Shown: positions 52,238-61,101 of the stretch, piece by piece
Layout: every line of letters starts with the position of its first letter
Numbering within the stretch: position 1 is the first letter of the stretch
Made by a program: the position numbers and the translations under genes
Assembly (NCBI RefSeq): GCF_007786475.1
Contig: NZ_VNJJ01000003.1
Span: 352,055-416,054 of the forward strand
Direction: 5' to 3'
DNA: 64,000 nt
From: Cohnella terricola
GTDB taxonomy: Bacteria > Bacillota > Bacilli > Paenibacillales > Paenibacillaceae
Notes under the pieces: model-generated
The model's database searches: none
The model's input: the letters and a program-made list of their open reading frames with translations, nothing else
Told to the model about the DNA's origin: nothing

Positions 52238-53215
52238 TTAGAACTGTAGCACTTGATTGGCGGTTTTCACGATACGCGCCGCAGTCGGAAGCCATGCGTC
52301 TTCGATCTGCGCGAATGGGTACACCGTATCCGGCCCTGCGCAACGAAGTACCGGCGCTTCCAGATGCAGGATCGCCTTCTCGTTGATTTGCGCGATGATT
52401 TCCGCGGCCGCTCCGGAAGTTTTCTGCGCTTCCTGAACGACGATCGCGCGATTCGTTTTCTGGATCGACGCGACGATCGTGTCGATATCGAGCGGCAGCA
52501 GCGTGCGCAAGTCGATGACTTCCGCGGATACGCCGTTTTTCTCCAGCTCTTCGGCCGCTTTCATTGCCGTGTGAACCATCAAACCGTAAGCGATAATCGT
52601 AATGTCTTTACCTTCGCGCACGATGTTCGCTTTGCCGATCGGCACGGTATATTCGCCTTCCGGCACTTCCGCGCGGAATGCGCGGTACAAGTTAAGATGC
52701 TCCATGAAGAAGACCGGATCGTTGTCGCGAATCGCGGAGATCAGCAATCCTTTCGCATCGTAAGGATTGGAAGGCACGATCACCTTGATGCCCGGAGTCT
52801 GGATCGCCAGTCCTTCAAGCGAGTCGGTATGAAGCTCGGCCGCTTTAACGCCGCCGCCGAAAGGCGTGCGGAATACGATCGGAGCGTTATAACGTCCGCC
52901 CGAGCGGTAACGCATGCGGGCTGCTTGTATGAACATTTGATCCAACGCTTCATAGATAAAGCCTACGAATTGAATTTCCGCAATCGGACGGAAACCTTGA
53001 ATTCCGAGACCGACCGCGAGACCGCCGATCGCAGATTCGGCCAAGGGCGTGTCGAATACCCGTTGTTCGCCGAATTCCTTCTGCAGTCCTTCCGTCGCGC
53101 GGAATACGCCGCCTACGTGGCCGACGTCTTCACCGAATACGAGCACGTTCGGATCGCGAGCAAGCTCGACCCGCATCGCGTCTCGAATTGCGTCAATCAT
53201 TGTCATTTGCGCCAT
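52238..53215 (-). CDS. pdhB: pyruvate dehydrogenase E1 component, beta subunit
   Basis: 325 aa starting [20 protein letters not shown], the family N-terminus, with GGGGGAG upstream. Transketolase-like: [44 protein letters not shown], and C-terminal [16 protein letters not shown]. Pairs with PdhA to decarboxylate pyruvate. Separated from pdhA by 51 bases and from pdhC by 88. Confidence 0.96.
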   Translation of the reverse strand: MAQMTMIDAIRDAMRVELARDPNVLVFGEDVGHVGGVFRATEGLQKEFGEQRVFDTPLAESAIGGLAVGLGIQGFRPIAEIQFVGFIYEALDQMFIQAARMRYRSGGRYNAPIVFRTPFGGGVKAAELHTDSLEGLAIQTPGIKVIVPSNPYDAKGLLISAIRDNDPVFFMEHLNLYRAFRAEVPEGEYTVPIGKANIVREGKDITIIAYGLMVHTAMKAAEELEKNGVSAEVIDLRTLLPLDIDTIVASIQKTNRAIVVQEAQKTSGAAAEIIAQINEKAILHLEAPVLRCAGPDTVYPFAQIEDAWLPTAARIVKTANQVLQF

Positions 53216-53266
53216 GCTGTATACTCCCCCGTCATTATGATTACAACCGATCTGGCTGTTAGCGTG

Positions 53267-54418
<1,152 letters not shown>

Positions 54419-54420
54419 TT

Positions 54421-54450
54421 ATTATATCCCTGTACAAGTGATTTGGTCAA
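54421..54450 (-). promoter_or_regulatory. pdh operon promoter
   Basis: Minus strand: TTGACC (54445-54450), 18 bases, TATAAT (54421-54426), 50 bases before the pdhA start. The rest of 54451-54616 shows only A/T-rich sequence. Confidence 0.7.
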
Positions 54451-54616
54451 AGAAAAACTCGAAAAATCCTTATTTTATAAAGCTTTTGCCCTTATCATGT
54501 TCATATAACAGGAATTATAATTTTATGTAACAGTATAGTACACTCTATCGTTAAAAGTCTTCTTTTGGTTTTCCCTTGCCTGTGATTTCCCATACCTATC
54601 AAGGAGGTTTGTCACC

Positions 54617-55366
54617 ATGAGCGACAATCCGTTATTCAAAAGAACGATTCATAAGCATGAAGTACCCAGCGTTTTATTGCCCGAAGGAAGTCGAACAGTC
54701 AGAGTGTATTTGCCCCCCGGTTTTCAGCAATGGATCAGTTATCCTGTCGTTTATTGCCAGGACGGAGAAGAATTTTTTAATTTCGGTCGAATCGCGACCC
54801 ATGCCCAGAGACTTATTCTGGAAGAAGATTGGGAGCCGTTTATCGTAGTTGGCGTCGACGTCAACGTGAAGTTGCGCACTTCGGAATATGCACCCGACGG
54901 AGAACGTTATTCACTGTATACCCGTTTCTTCGCGGAGGAACTCATCCCTTGGGTAGAATCCCACTATCCCGTGCGCGACGTTCCGGAGCAAAGATTGCTT
55001 GCAGGCGATTCGCTCGGCGGAGCGGTCTCGTTGTCGCTGGCTATCGCCTATCCCGATATGTTCAGCCGGATCCTCTCTCTGTCTGGCGCCTATTACGGTC
55101 CTTACATGGAACAGATCCGTCAAGCGGCGTCGTTAGAATACTTAAAATTGTGGATGATCGTCGGTCTCCAAGAGCGGGAATATGCGACGGATCGCGGTAC
55201 GTTCGACTTTGTGGCATTAAACCGCGACGCGGTTCAGTTGTTGGAGGAAAAAGGCGCAATCGTGCGTTATACGGAAAAAGACGGAGAACATAAATGGGGA
55301 TTCTGGCAACAGGTGCTTCCCGAAGCGCTAGGGGCTTTCCTCGGCCCTGTACAGGACAGGATATAA
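54617..55366 (+). CDS. alpha/beta-hydrolase esterase (EsD/Fes-like)
   Basis: 249 aa with AAGGAGG 9 bases before the ATG. Nucleophile elbow LLAGDSLGGAVSLSLAIAYP (GDSLG) preceded by RYSLYTRFFAEELIPWVESHYPV, the pattern of esterase-D/enterochelin-esterase-like (PF00756) enzymes. The final His is in GEHKWGFWQQVLPEAL. Cytosolic; the substrate could be an acyl ester or a siderophore. No Fur box was seen upstream. Confidence 0.85.
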   Translation: MSDNPLFKRTIHKHEVPSVLLPEGSRTVRVYLPPGFQQWISYPVVYCQDGEEFFNFGRIATHAQRLILEEDWEPFIVVGVDVNVKLRTSEYAPDGERYSLYTRFFAEELIPWVESHYPVRDVPEQRLLAGDSLGGAVSLSLAIAYPDMFSRILSLSGAYYGPYMEQIRQAASLEYLKLWMIVGLQEREYATDRGTFDFVALNRDAVQLLEEKGAIVRYTEKDGEHKWGFWQQVLPEALGAFLGPVQDRI

Positions 55367-55378
55367 GGCTGAAAATAA

Positions 55379-55416
55379 GGCGGCGTTAGGGAAGCGATTC
55401 CTGCGCCGCTTTCTTG
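55379..55416 (+). terminator. terminator after the esterase gene
   Basis: GGCGGCG with inner AGG pairs with CCT and CGCCGC, followed by TTTCTT; 12 bases after the esterase stop. Confidence 0.6.
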
Positions 55417-55795
55417 ATCGGCGAAACCTGATTAGACGGCGCGATGCGGGGTTTTTGGTAGTTTTAGTTCGGCGAATCCTGATTAGACGGCGTGGTTCGG
55501 GGCTTTGGTGGTTTTAGTTCGGCGAAACCTGATTAGACGGCGCGATACGGGGCTTTGGTGGTTGTAGTTCGGCGAAACCTGATTAGACGGTGCGGTCCGG
55601 GGCTTTTGGTAGTTTTAGTTCGGCGAAACCTGATTAGATGGCGCGATGCGGGGCTTTTGGCGGTTGTAGTTCGGCGAAACCTGATTAGACGGTGTGATTC
55701 GGAGATTGGGTGGTTTTAGTTCGGCGAAACCGATTAGACGGCGCGATGCGGGGTTTGGGTGGTTTTAGTTCGGCGAAACCTGCCTTTTTACCACA
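55414..55795. repeat. eight-copy ~50-bp tandem repeat (array B)
   Basis: GCGAAACCTGATTAGACGG recurs at 55421, 55472, 55522, 55572, 55623, 55674, 55724 and 55773, intervals 49-51, each preceded by GGTGGTTTTAGTTCG-like sequence. The last unit is cut after GCGAAACCTG. Some units vary by one base in length. No ORF with an RBS lies here. Confidence 0.85.
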
Positions 55796-55813
55796 TCACG
55801 CTCCGAAACTACG

Positions 55814-55995
55814 CAAACCAAGATACTTTAATGGCCTTCATTCGCTCCACGCACGGAACTCCACCAACCAAGGTACTTTAATGGCCTTCATTCGCTCCAT
55901 GCACCGGAACTCCACCAACCAAGTTACTTTAATGGCCTCCATTCTCAATACACACCGAACTTCGTCTACCAAGGCACATTAATGACCTATACTCG
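55814..55995. repeat. four-copy ~50-bp tandem repeat (array C)
   Basis: CCAAGGTACTTTAATGGCCT recurs from about 55818, 55868, 55919 and 55969, intervals 50-51, with decay in the last two copies. It follows array B directly but in a different sequence. Together B and C fill the space between the convergent esterase and phosphatase genes; 55996-56084 holds only a hairpin. Confidence 0.8.
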
Positions 55996-56007
55996 CGCCA
56001 CGACAGG

Positions 56008-56057
56008 CCACCCCCGGGAATTGCTCGAAATAATCGAGCAACTCGCGCCGGGATTAC
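56008..56057 (-). terminator. possible terminator hairpin after the phosphatase gene
   Basis: TTGCTCGA and TCGAGCAA around a 4-5-base loop, with outer CCCGG/CCGGG pairing. No T-run, so it may rather be part of the repeat region. Confidence 0.4.
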
Positions 56058-56084
56058 TCCCGATCTGCCGACCGGCTCGTCCTC

Positions 56085-56552
56085 TTACAGCTCTTCTTTA
56101 ATCCGCGAGAGTAGCTTCTCGCAGCCTGCCTTCACGAGCTCGTACACTTCGTCGAAGTTGCCGGTATAGTACGGGTCGGGGACGTCGTCGATGCCTTTCT
56201 CCGGCAGCAGGGATAGGAAACGGATCACCTTGGCCCGGGAATTCGCTCCGAGCTTCTCCCGGATGTCCTGCTCGTTCTTCGTATCCATCGCCACGATGAG
56301 ATCAAAGTCGCCTCCGTCGCGAGTCGACAGTTGCCTCGCCTTCATGCCTTCGTAAGAAATCGAATACCGGTCCAACAGCTCGCGCGTTCCTTCATGAGGA
56401 GGCTTGCCGATATGCCAGTCGCCCGTTCCGGCCGAATCGATGCTAATCTTCCCGGACAACCCCGCTTTGCCGACTAGATCGCGGAAAACTGCTTCCGCCA
56501 TCGGAGAGCGGCATATATTTCCTAGACAAACGAACAATACGGAATAACTCAT
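56085..56552 (-). CDS. low-molecular-weight protein-tyrosine phosphatase
   Basis: 155 aa, GGAGG 5 bases before the ATG. P-loop VCLGNICRSPMAEAVF (C-x5-R: CLGNICR), conserved SAGTGDWHIG, and the acid in VPDPYYTGNFDEVY. Removes phosphate from tyrosine or arginine in proteins; YwlE-like arginine phosphatases share the fold, and the residue that decides (Thr vs Ile in the loop) reads Ile here, which favours Tyr/Ser. Starts 2 bases from the TRIC-gene stop. Confidence 0.92.
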   Translation of the reverse strand: MSYSVLFVCLGNICRSPMAEAVFRDLVGKAGLSGKISIDSAGTGDWHIGKPPHEGTRELLDRYSISYEGMKARQLSTRDGGDFDLIVAMDTKNEQDIREKLGANSRAKVIRFLSLLPEKGIDDVPDPYYTGNFDEVYELVKAGCEKLLSRIKEEL

Positions 56553-56553
56553 G

Positions 56554-57177
56554 TTAACCTCCTAAGCCGCTTTGCAACGAACGCCGCGGCAGCTTCCATT
56601 TATAATAAACCGATAACATTCTAAAAAGGACGACAAACACGAATAGCAAGAGCAACTGCCACGGTTTCTGAAGATTGGCGATCCCGACCGCGAAGCCCGC
56701 TCCGATTGCCCATACGGCGTATATCTCATCTCTCAAAACGAGCGGCTTGCGCCCCGCCATAATATCGCGAACCATCCCGCCGCCAATTCCCGTCAGCATT
56801 GCCGCGACCATAACGGCGCTAATAGGTAGTTTCTCTTGAACCGCGTAGAGCGCCCCTTGGATCGCGAACGCCGAGAGTCCGATCGCATCGAAGAATGCTT
56901 CGCTTTTTTTCCAATGACGAATCCAGGGCAGCGGCAGAATAAATACAATCAAAATGGCGATGACAGCCGTCTTCAATAAGAATCCTTGGCTCCACAGCAT
57001 CGTCACCGGCACTCCGATCAACAAGTTACGAATGACTCCGCCACCGAAGGCGGTTACCAATCCGAGCACGAACACGCCTAATATATCGTACTCTTCCTCC
57101 ATCGCTACGATCGCACCACTGACCGCAAAAGCTATCGTACCGATCACGCTAAAAAAATAGAACACGTCCCAGTCCAA
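56554..57177 (-). CDS. TRIC-family (UPF0126) cation channel
   Basis: 207 aa from TTG 57177; GGGGGAG lies 8 bases upstream, and no ATG gives a full first helix. Two homologous halves of three helices each: AFAVSGAIVAMEEEYDILGVFVLGLVTAFGGGVIRNLLIG and LSAFAIQGALYAVQ...MLTGIGGGMVRDIMAGRKPLVL. The GGGxxR motifs are those of prokaryotic trimeric K+-permeable TRIC channels. Coupled to the phosphatase gene. Confidence 0.9.
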   Translation of the reverse strand: MDWDVFYFFSVIGTIAFAVSGAIVAMEEEYDILGVFVLGLVTAFGGGVIRNLLIGVPVTMLWSQGFLLKTAVIAILIVFILPLPWIRHWKKSEAFFDAIGLSAFAIQGALYAVQEKLPISAVMVAAMLTGIGGGMVRDIMAGRKPLVLRDEIYAVWAIGAGFAVGIANLQKPWQLLLLFVFVVLFRMLSVYYKWKLPRRSLQSGLGG

Positions 57178-57322
57178 CTGAAGTTCTCCCCCGCGCTTCG
57201 TTCAATCAACGAGCGAAAAATGTCGTATCCGCTCCTCATTGTAACGGGTAGGTCGATTATTCCGCAACGTGTAAGATACGGTATAATGATAGAAAAACCA
57301 AAAGAAAAGGATCATTTACTTC

Positions 57323-57982
57323 ATGTCTACGTCAACTTCCGTTTATACTCGCGCCGTCATATTTACCGGAGGCCGCTTGGGACCTTGGGCGCTGGAAGGG
57401 TTGTCCGCCGGCGACTTCCTGATCGGAGCCGACCGCGGTGCCGAATTTCTTGTTCGCCACGGACGAATTCCCCATCTGGCTTTAGGAGACTTCGATTCCG
57501 TCTCCGACGCCGAAATGAGCCAGATCTCGGCGAACGCCCTGCAATTGCTCTCTTGCGACGCGTTCGACAAAGACTGGACGGATACCGAGCTTGCGCTGCG
57601 CGAAGCCGTCTCCAGAGGATTCAAGGAAATCGTTCTGTTCGGCGCATTGGGAACCCGCTTCGATCATTCGCTCGGCAATGTGCATCTGTTGCGGCAAGCG
57701 CACGAACAAGGTTGCGAGCTGACTATCATCGACGAACATAACGATATTCGCCTCTGTTCCGGACAACTCTGGCTGGAAGCGAATCCTATTTTTCCATTCG
57801 TTTCGTTGCTGCCGCTTACCCCGGAAGTCACCGGCATAACACTTCAAGGTTTTCGTTACCCGCTTACGGACGCGGTACTGAAGCTAGGGTGGTCACTTGG
57901 AATCAGCAACGTGCTCGAAGCATCCGAGGGCATGATCTCGATAAGAGACGGCCTTCTACTCGTTATCCGAAGCAGGGATTAG
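57323..57982 (+). CDS. thiN: thiamine pyrophosphokinase
   Basis: 219 aa. Family blocks are GDFLIGADRGAEFLVRHGRIP, LALGDFDSV (acidic cluster), DKDWTDTELALREAVSRG, and GALGTRFDHSLGNVHLLRQA. The C-terminal half carries the thiamine-binding beta-sandwich (GFRYPLTDAVLKLGWSLGISN with ASEGMISIRDGLLLV). Makes thiamine diphosphate, the cofactor of PdhA and the 2-oxoacid oxidoreductase in this window. Convergent with the PhnP-like gene, stops overlapping by 4 bases. Confidence 0.93.
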   Translation: MSTSTSVYTRAVIFTGGRLGPWALEGLSAGDFLIGADRGAEFLVRHGRIPHLALGDFDSVSDAEMSQISANALQLLSCDAFDKDWTDTELALREAVSRGFKEIVLFGALGTRFDHSLGNVHLLRQAHEQGCELTIIDEHNDIRLCSGQLWLEANPIFPFVSLLPLTPEVTGITLQGFRYPLTDAVLKLGWSLGISNVLEASEGMISIRDGLLLVIRSRD

Positions 57983-58752
57983 ACAACGACCTGCATGCCG
58001 GTCGTGGCAAGCTTTACGTGAGATGGCAACCCGTAATCGAGACGAACGTCGATATCATGGGACAGATGAGTAAATAAAACCCGCTCCGGCCTCGTCTCCC
58101 CAACAAGGAGCACTCCTTCTCTCATATCGTAGACGGATCGTGTGTCCATCGGATAAGGCTCGGCCGCGAAGCTTGTCCCCAACACGAGCAGTTCTAATCC
58201 GGCAAGCGGCGCTTTCTGGGCTTCGGACAAATTAATCGCGTCCGAACAATACGCCCAATTCGCGCCGCTCTCTTTATTCTCGAAACGATAGGCATAGGAA
58301 TAACCGTTCTTGCCATGGTTCACGCGCCACGGTTTAATCCACCAATCCCCGTATTCCATGCCTTCGTCGTTACCGAACATCGTCAGTTGACTCTCGATCC
58401 ATGGGAAGCGAGTCCGCACTTCCCCCAGAACCTCCTGCGGAGCGTATATACGCCCCTTCTCCTCTCTCCATCGGCAAGCGTCCGCCCACTCCGTCACCCC
58501 CCCGATATGGTCGAAGTGAGCATGCGTCAAAAGTGCCTGAGGCATGCTCCGTATCCCCATCGACTCCATCTGCGCGCGCCAATCCGGCCCGCAGTCCAAC
58601 AGGAGTGGAAGCTCGTTATCTATTTCGAGCAGCAACGAGGAACGGAGCCTCAAGTTGTTTCCATCCGTCCGCGCTTCCTCGCAAACCCCACAATCGCAGT
58701 ACACTCTAGGCGTCCCCATTGAATCTCCGGTGCCGAGAAAAGTAATCCTCAT
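57979..58752 (-). CDS. PhnP-like MBL-fold metal-dependent hydrolase
   Basis: 257 aa with GAGGTGA 6-7 bases before the ATG. The N-terminal Cys pair RVYCDCGVCEEAR binds a structural zinc as in PhnP. Metallo-beta-lactamase motif LTHAHFDHIGG, then YCSDAINLSE and the C-terminal VLFTHLSHDIDV. PhnP hydrolyses 5-phosphoribosyl-1,2-cyclic phosphate. No phn operon is nearby, so the substrate is only inferred. Confidence 0.87.
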   Translation of the reverse strand: MRITFLGTGDSMGTPRVYCDCGVCEEARTDGNNLRLRSSLLLEIDNELPLLLDCGPDWRAQMESMGIRSMPQALLTHAHFDHIGGVTEWADACRWREEKGRIYAPQEVLGEVRTRFPWIESQLTMFGNDEGMEYGDWWIKPWRVNHGKNGYSYAYRFENKESGANWAYCSDAINLSEAQKAPLAGLELLVLGTSFAAEPYPMDTRSVYDMREGVLLVGETRPERVLFTHLSHDIDVRLDYGLPSHVKLATTGMQVVV

Positions 58753-58802
58753 CTGAGTTCACCTCGTAAAGTCGTTTCATTCGCAAGAAGTAGGTTTGGG
58801 AG

Positions 58803-58835
58803 AAAAACGTTCGGGACGGCGACGCCGTCCCGAAC
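58803..58835 (-). terminator. terminator after the second acetyltransferase gene
   Basis: GTTCGGGACGG and CCGTCCCGAAC form an 11-bp stem; on the minus strand it is followed by GTTTTTC. Lies 74 bases after the stop at 58909. Confidence 0.75.
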
Positions 58836-58908
58836 ATCGGAGCCGTAAAGGTCGAAGTTAATATCGCCCATACTGGCAAAATTATAAAAGTTAAGTTATC
58901 TAATCGTC

Positions 58909-59580
58909 CTAAAGAGGAAGAAGCTCTACTTCGGACCGTTCTTCCAGCTGTCCAATCATCTCCAGCCATTCTTTCGGCTTGTTGGGCAACGCGGAATAAT
59001 ACTGTTTCAGGAAACGAACGACCAGCTCTGCAGGCAATTTGTTTTGCGCCTCGTCGGTTGGGAAAAAGCCGAGGTCAAGCTCGGTAACCGCTTTTCCTTC
59101 GTGATCCCACGAAGGATGAACGTATGCAATATCGAGCTTCCTGTAACCTAAATGAGATAAAACTTCTCGCCTTACGGCCGGATGCATCGGAAGCGCATTG
59201 CCGAACTTGAATGACGAAACCGCTTGAGGACGGTATATTTCCGCGAACATGCCGATCGACTCTGTCCCGCTCTCGCGTTGCATGCGCTCCAGATCGTTCT
59301 TCCGTTGCACGTACAGGAAACGCCCAATTCCGAGCCCCATCGTGGAGATGATCGTAAAATCGGTCATCGCCACGCGCAGATCGGGGTAATACCGATATTC
59401 CGTCGCCCCGACGACCGCGCCTTCGTGTACGGCGACGTAAACGTGAATGTCCGGGTCCTCGATCGGTTCTTTCCATAAACCGAACTCAAGCACTTCTTCC
59501 GAAGGGAAAATCGTGCTCATCAATTGGTGCATCTCTGCGAATCTAGCATCTTCAATCGAACGGATACGAATATATTCCAT
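58909..59580 (-). CDS. GNAT-like acetyltransferase, 223 aa
   Basis: GGTGGAG lies 7 bases before ATG 59580. Begins MEYIRIRSIEDARFAEMHQL. The centre has a GNAT-like core (VYVAVHEGAVVGATEYRYYPDLRVAMTDFTIISTMGLGIGRFLYVQRKND). The motif-A QxxGxG form is degenerate (STMGLGIGRFL). The C-terminal ~90 residues are an extra helical part. It follows the other GNAT gene by 1 base, so the two form an operon. Substrate unknown. Confidence 0.65.
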   Translation of the reverse strand: MEYIRIRSIEDARFAEMHQLMSTIFPSEEVLEFGLWKEPIEDPDIHVYVAVHEGAVVGATEYRYYPDLRVAMTDFTIISTMGLGIGRFLYVQRKNDLERMQRESGTESIGMFAEIYRPQAVSSFKFGNALPMHPAVRREVLSHLGYRKLDIAYVHPSWDHEGKAVTELDLGFFPTDEAQNKLPAELVVRFLKQYYSALPNKPKEWLEMIGQLEERSEVELLPL

Positions 59581-59581
59581 T

Positions 59582-60247
59582 TTATCTCTCCACCTTAAAA
59601 GGATTTCGCCATTCCATTAAAGCCGCGTAATGGGCGGATTGCTCATCTTCCAAATAACCTGCGACGATGCCGATGGGAAGTCTGCCGCATCGCAGCATAA
59701 AGGTGATGACAGGGTCGTACAATTCCCCCGTCGATACCCGATCGATATATTGCCAAGGTTCAAGCTTGTCTGCGTACTCGCCATAACCGGGCATTCTTCC
59801 TCCGCCGAGAAGCCTGCGGCACCCCAAGTGCACGACCGTCTCGTACATGGACTGCATAAGCCATTTTCCTATACCCAGTTTGCGGTACTGCGGAGCTACG
59901 CACAAATCAACGACATATATCGTATCGCCTTCGGAGTCATGGTTGCGAATGTAACCATCGTCCGTAACCGAAGCCCAAGTATGGGACATTTCATCTTCCA
60001 TCGCGACGCGGAGCGCTGTCATCGATCCGACGATGCGTCCGTCTATTTCCGCGCATAGAGCCCCTTCCGGAAAACGGGACACGTGCTCGGTTAATTGATC
60101 AAGATTCCACCAGAGATCGGAAGGAAAAGGCGGCGGAAAACATTCCGCCTGCAAAGCGATTAGATTCTCGAAGTCCTCCAACTCGTAGGTTCTGATCGTT
60201 AACGTAAGCATTCGATGTCCGTCCGTGACTTTCAGTTGTTTAAACAA
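59582..60247 (-). CDS. GNAT-family N-acetyltransferase, 221 aa
   Basis: TTG start at 60247, preferred because GGAGG lies exactly 7 bases upstream (60257-60261 region); the in-frame ATG at 60211 has no good site. GNAT core: VDLCVAPQYRKLGIGKWLMQSMYETVVHLGCRRLLGGGRMPGYGEYAD (motif A Q/R-x-x-G-x-G/A). A leader ORF of 15 codons ends 4 bases upstream and contains this RBS. Substrate unknown; the GGGRMPGY stretch is that of a clade seen in Bacillus-type genomes. Confidence 0.85.
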   Translation of the reverse strand: MFKQLKVTDGHRMLTLTIRTYELEDFENLIALQAECFPPPFPSDLWWNLDQLTEHVSRFPEGALCAEIDGRIVGSMTALRVAMEDEMSHTWASVTDDGYIRNHDSEGDTIYVVDLCVAPQYRKLGIGKWLMQSMYETVVHLGCRRLLGGGRMPGYGEYADKLEPWQYIDRVSTGELYDPVITFMLRCGRLPIGIVAGYLEDEQSAHYAALMEWRNPFKVER

Positions 60248-60251
60248 GCCT

Positions 60252-60299
60252 TCACCTCCATGCCCGTGCAGCTTTTCGCAAGCGCCTCGATGTCCCCAT
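60252..60299 (-). CDS. 15-codon leader ORF upstream of the acetyltransferase
   Basis: ATG 60299, 5 bases after a strong AAGGAG, reads MGTSRRLRKAARAWR and stops in the middle of the RBS of the next gene (AGG TGA AGG C TTG). Very Arg-rich. The overlap of its last codons with the downstream GGAGG suggests translational coupling or attenuation rather than a functional peptide. No homology can be claimed. Confidence 0.4.
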   Translation of the reverse strand: MGTSRRLRKAARAWR

Positions 60300-60545
60300 G
60301 CTCACTCCTTATACTAATGGAATTCGTTGGGATGGGGCAAGCTTATTCCGGTCGAATTCGCCCTATTGCGGGAATACGGCAATCAAAGAGCAAGGAATGA
60401 GAAAATTATCATCGTTTTTTAAGAAAACATGTCGAACCGTTCGTAATCCCCTTTTCCGCTTCTCCTTGGAAAAAGTTAGGGAAGGCCCGGTCTGCTATAC
60501 TCTAGCACGTTGCAAATAGTTACGGGAACACAGGAGGAAAACTGT

Positions 60546-61034
60546 ATGAGCTTTCACAACACACTCGTTCGCAAAGTCGCCGGAATCAGCCTATGTGCTG
60601 CCATCGGTTTTGCCGGACTTGCCATGGGACAAGCCCCAGAAGCATCCGCGGCAACGTCCAAAGCTGACAAGATCATCTCGCTCGGCCAAAAATATTTGGG
60701 CGTGAAATACCGCTTCGGCGCTCCTTCGGGTTCGACGTCGGCGTTCGACTGCTCCAGCTTCACGCAATATATATACGGAAAGCACGGCATTAAGCTGCCT
60801 CGCGTATCCAACTCGCAAGCGGCCAAAGGTTATAAAGTCGCGAAGAGCAACTTGAAGCGCGGCGATCTCGTCTTCTTCACGACGGCCCGCACCGGGAAAA
60901 AGATCGGTCACGTCGGCGTGTACGTCGGCAACAACAAAATGCTCCATACTTACGGCGCGCCGGGAGTCACGTACTCGGCGATCAATTCCAGATACTGGAA
61001 ATCCCATTACGTCACCGCTCGCCGCGTCCTTTAA
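60546..61034 (+). CDS. secreted NlpC/P60 peptidoglycan endopeptidase
   Basis: 162 aa from ATG 60546 with AGGAGG 8 bases upstream. Signal peptide MSFHNTLVRKVAGISLCAAIG...ASA, cleavage near residue 36. The catalytic domain has Cys in GSTSAFDCSSFTQYIYGKHG, His in KKIGHVGVYVGNNKMLH, and the third His in MLHTYGAPG. Single domain without SH3 or LysM, so it is a free small hydrolase that cuts D-Glu-DAP bonds. Ends at a strong terminator. Confidence 0.93.
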   Translation: MSFHNTLVRKVAGISLCAAIGFAGLAMGQAPEASAATSKADKIISLGQKYLGVKYRFGAPSGSTSAFDCSSFTQYIYGKHGIKLPRVSNSQAAKGYKVAKSNLKRGDLVFFTTARTGKKIGHVGVYVGNNKMLHTYGAPGVTYSAINSRYWKSHYVTARRVL

Positions 61035-61042
61035 CACGAACA

Positions 61043-61083
61043 AGCCTCCGTCATCGAACGTTTCGATGACGGAGGCTTTTTTA
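61043..61083 (+). terminator. terminator after the NlpC/P60 gene
   Basis: AAGCCTCCGTCATCGAA, a 4-base loop, and the perfect inverse ending CGGAGGCTTTTTT: a 17-bp stem with T-run. T-richness on the minus strand is lower. Confidence 0.9.
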
Positions 61084-61101
61084 TACGCTTGAACGTGTCG
61101 G

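Noticed and set aside
54450..54616. Riboswitch or leader RNA upstream of the esterase
   Set aside because: The stretch is A/T-rich and unstructured by eye, with no known riboswitch core.
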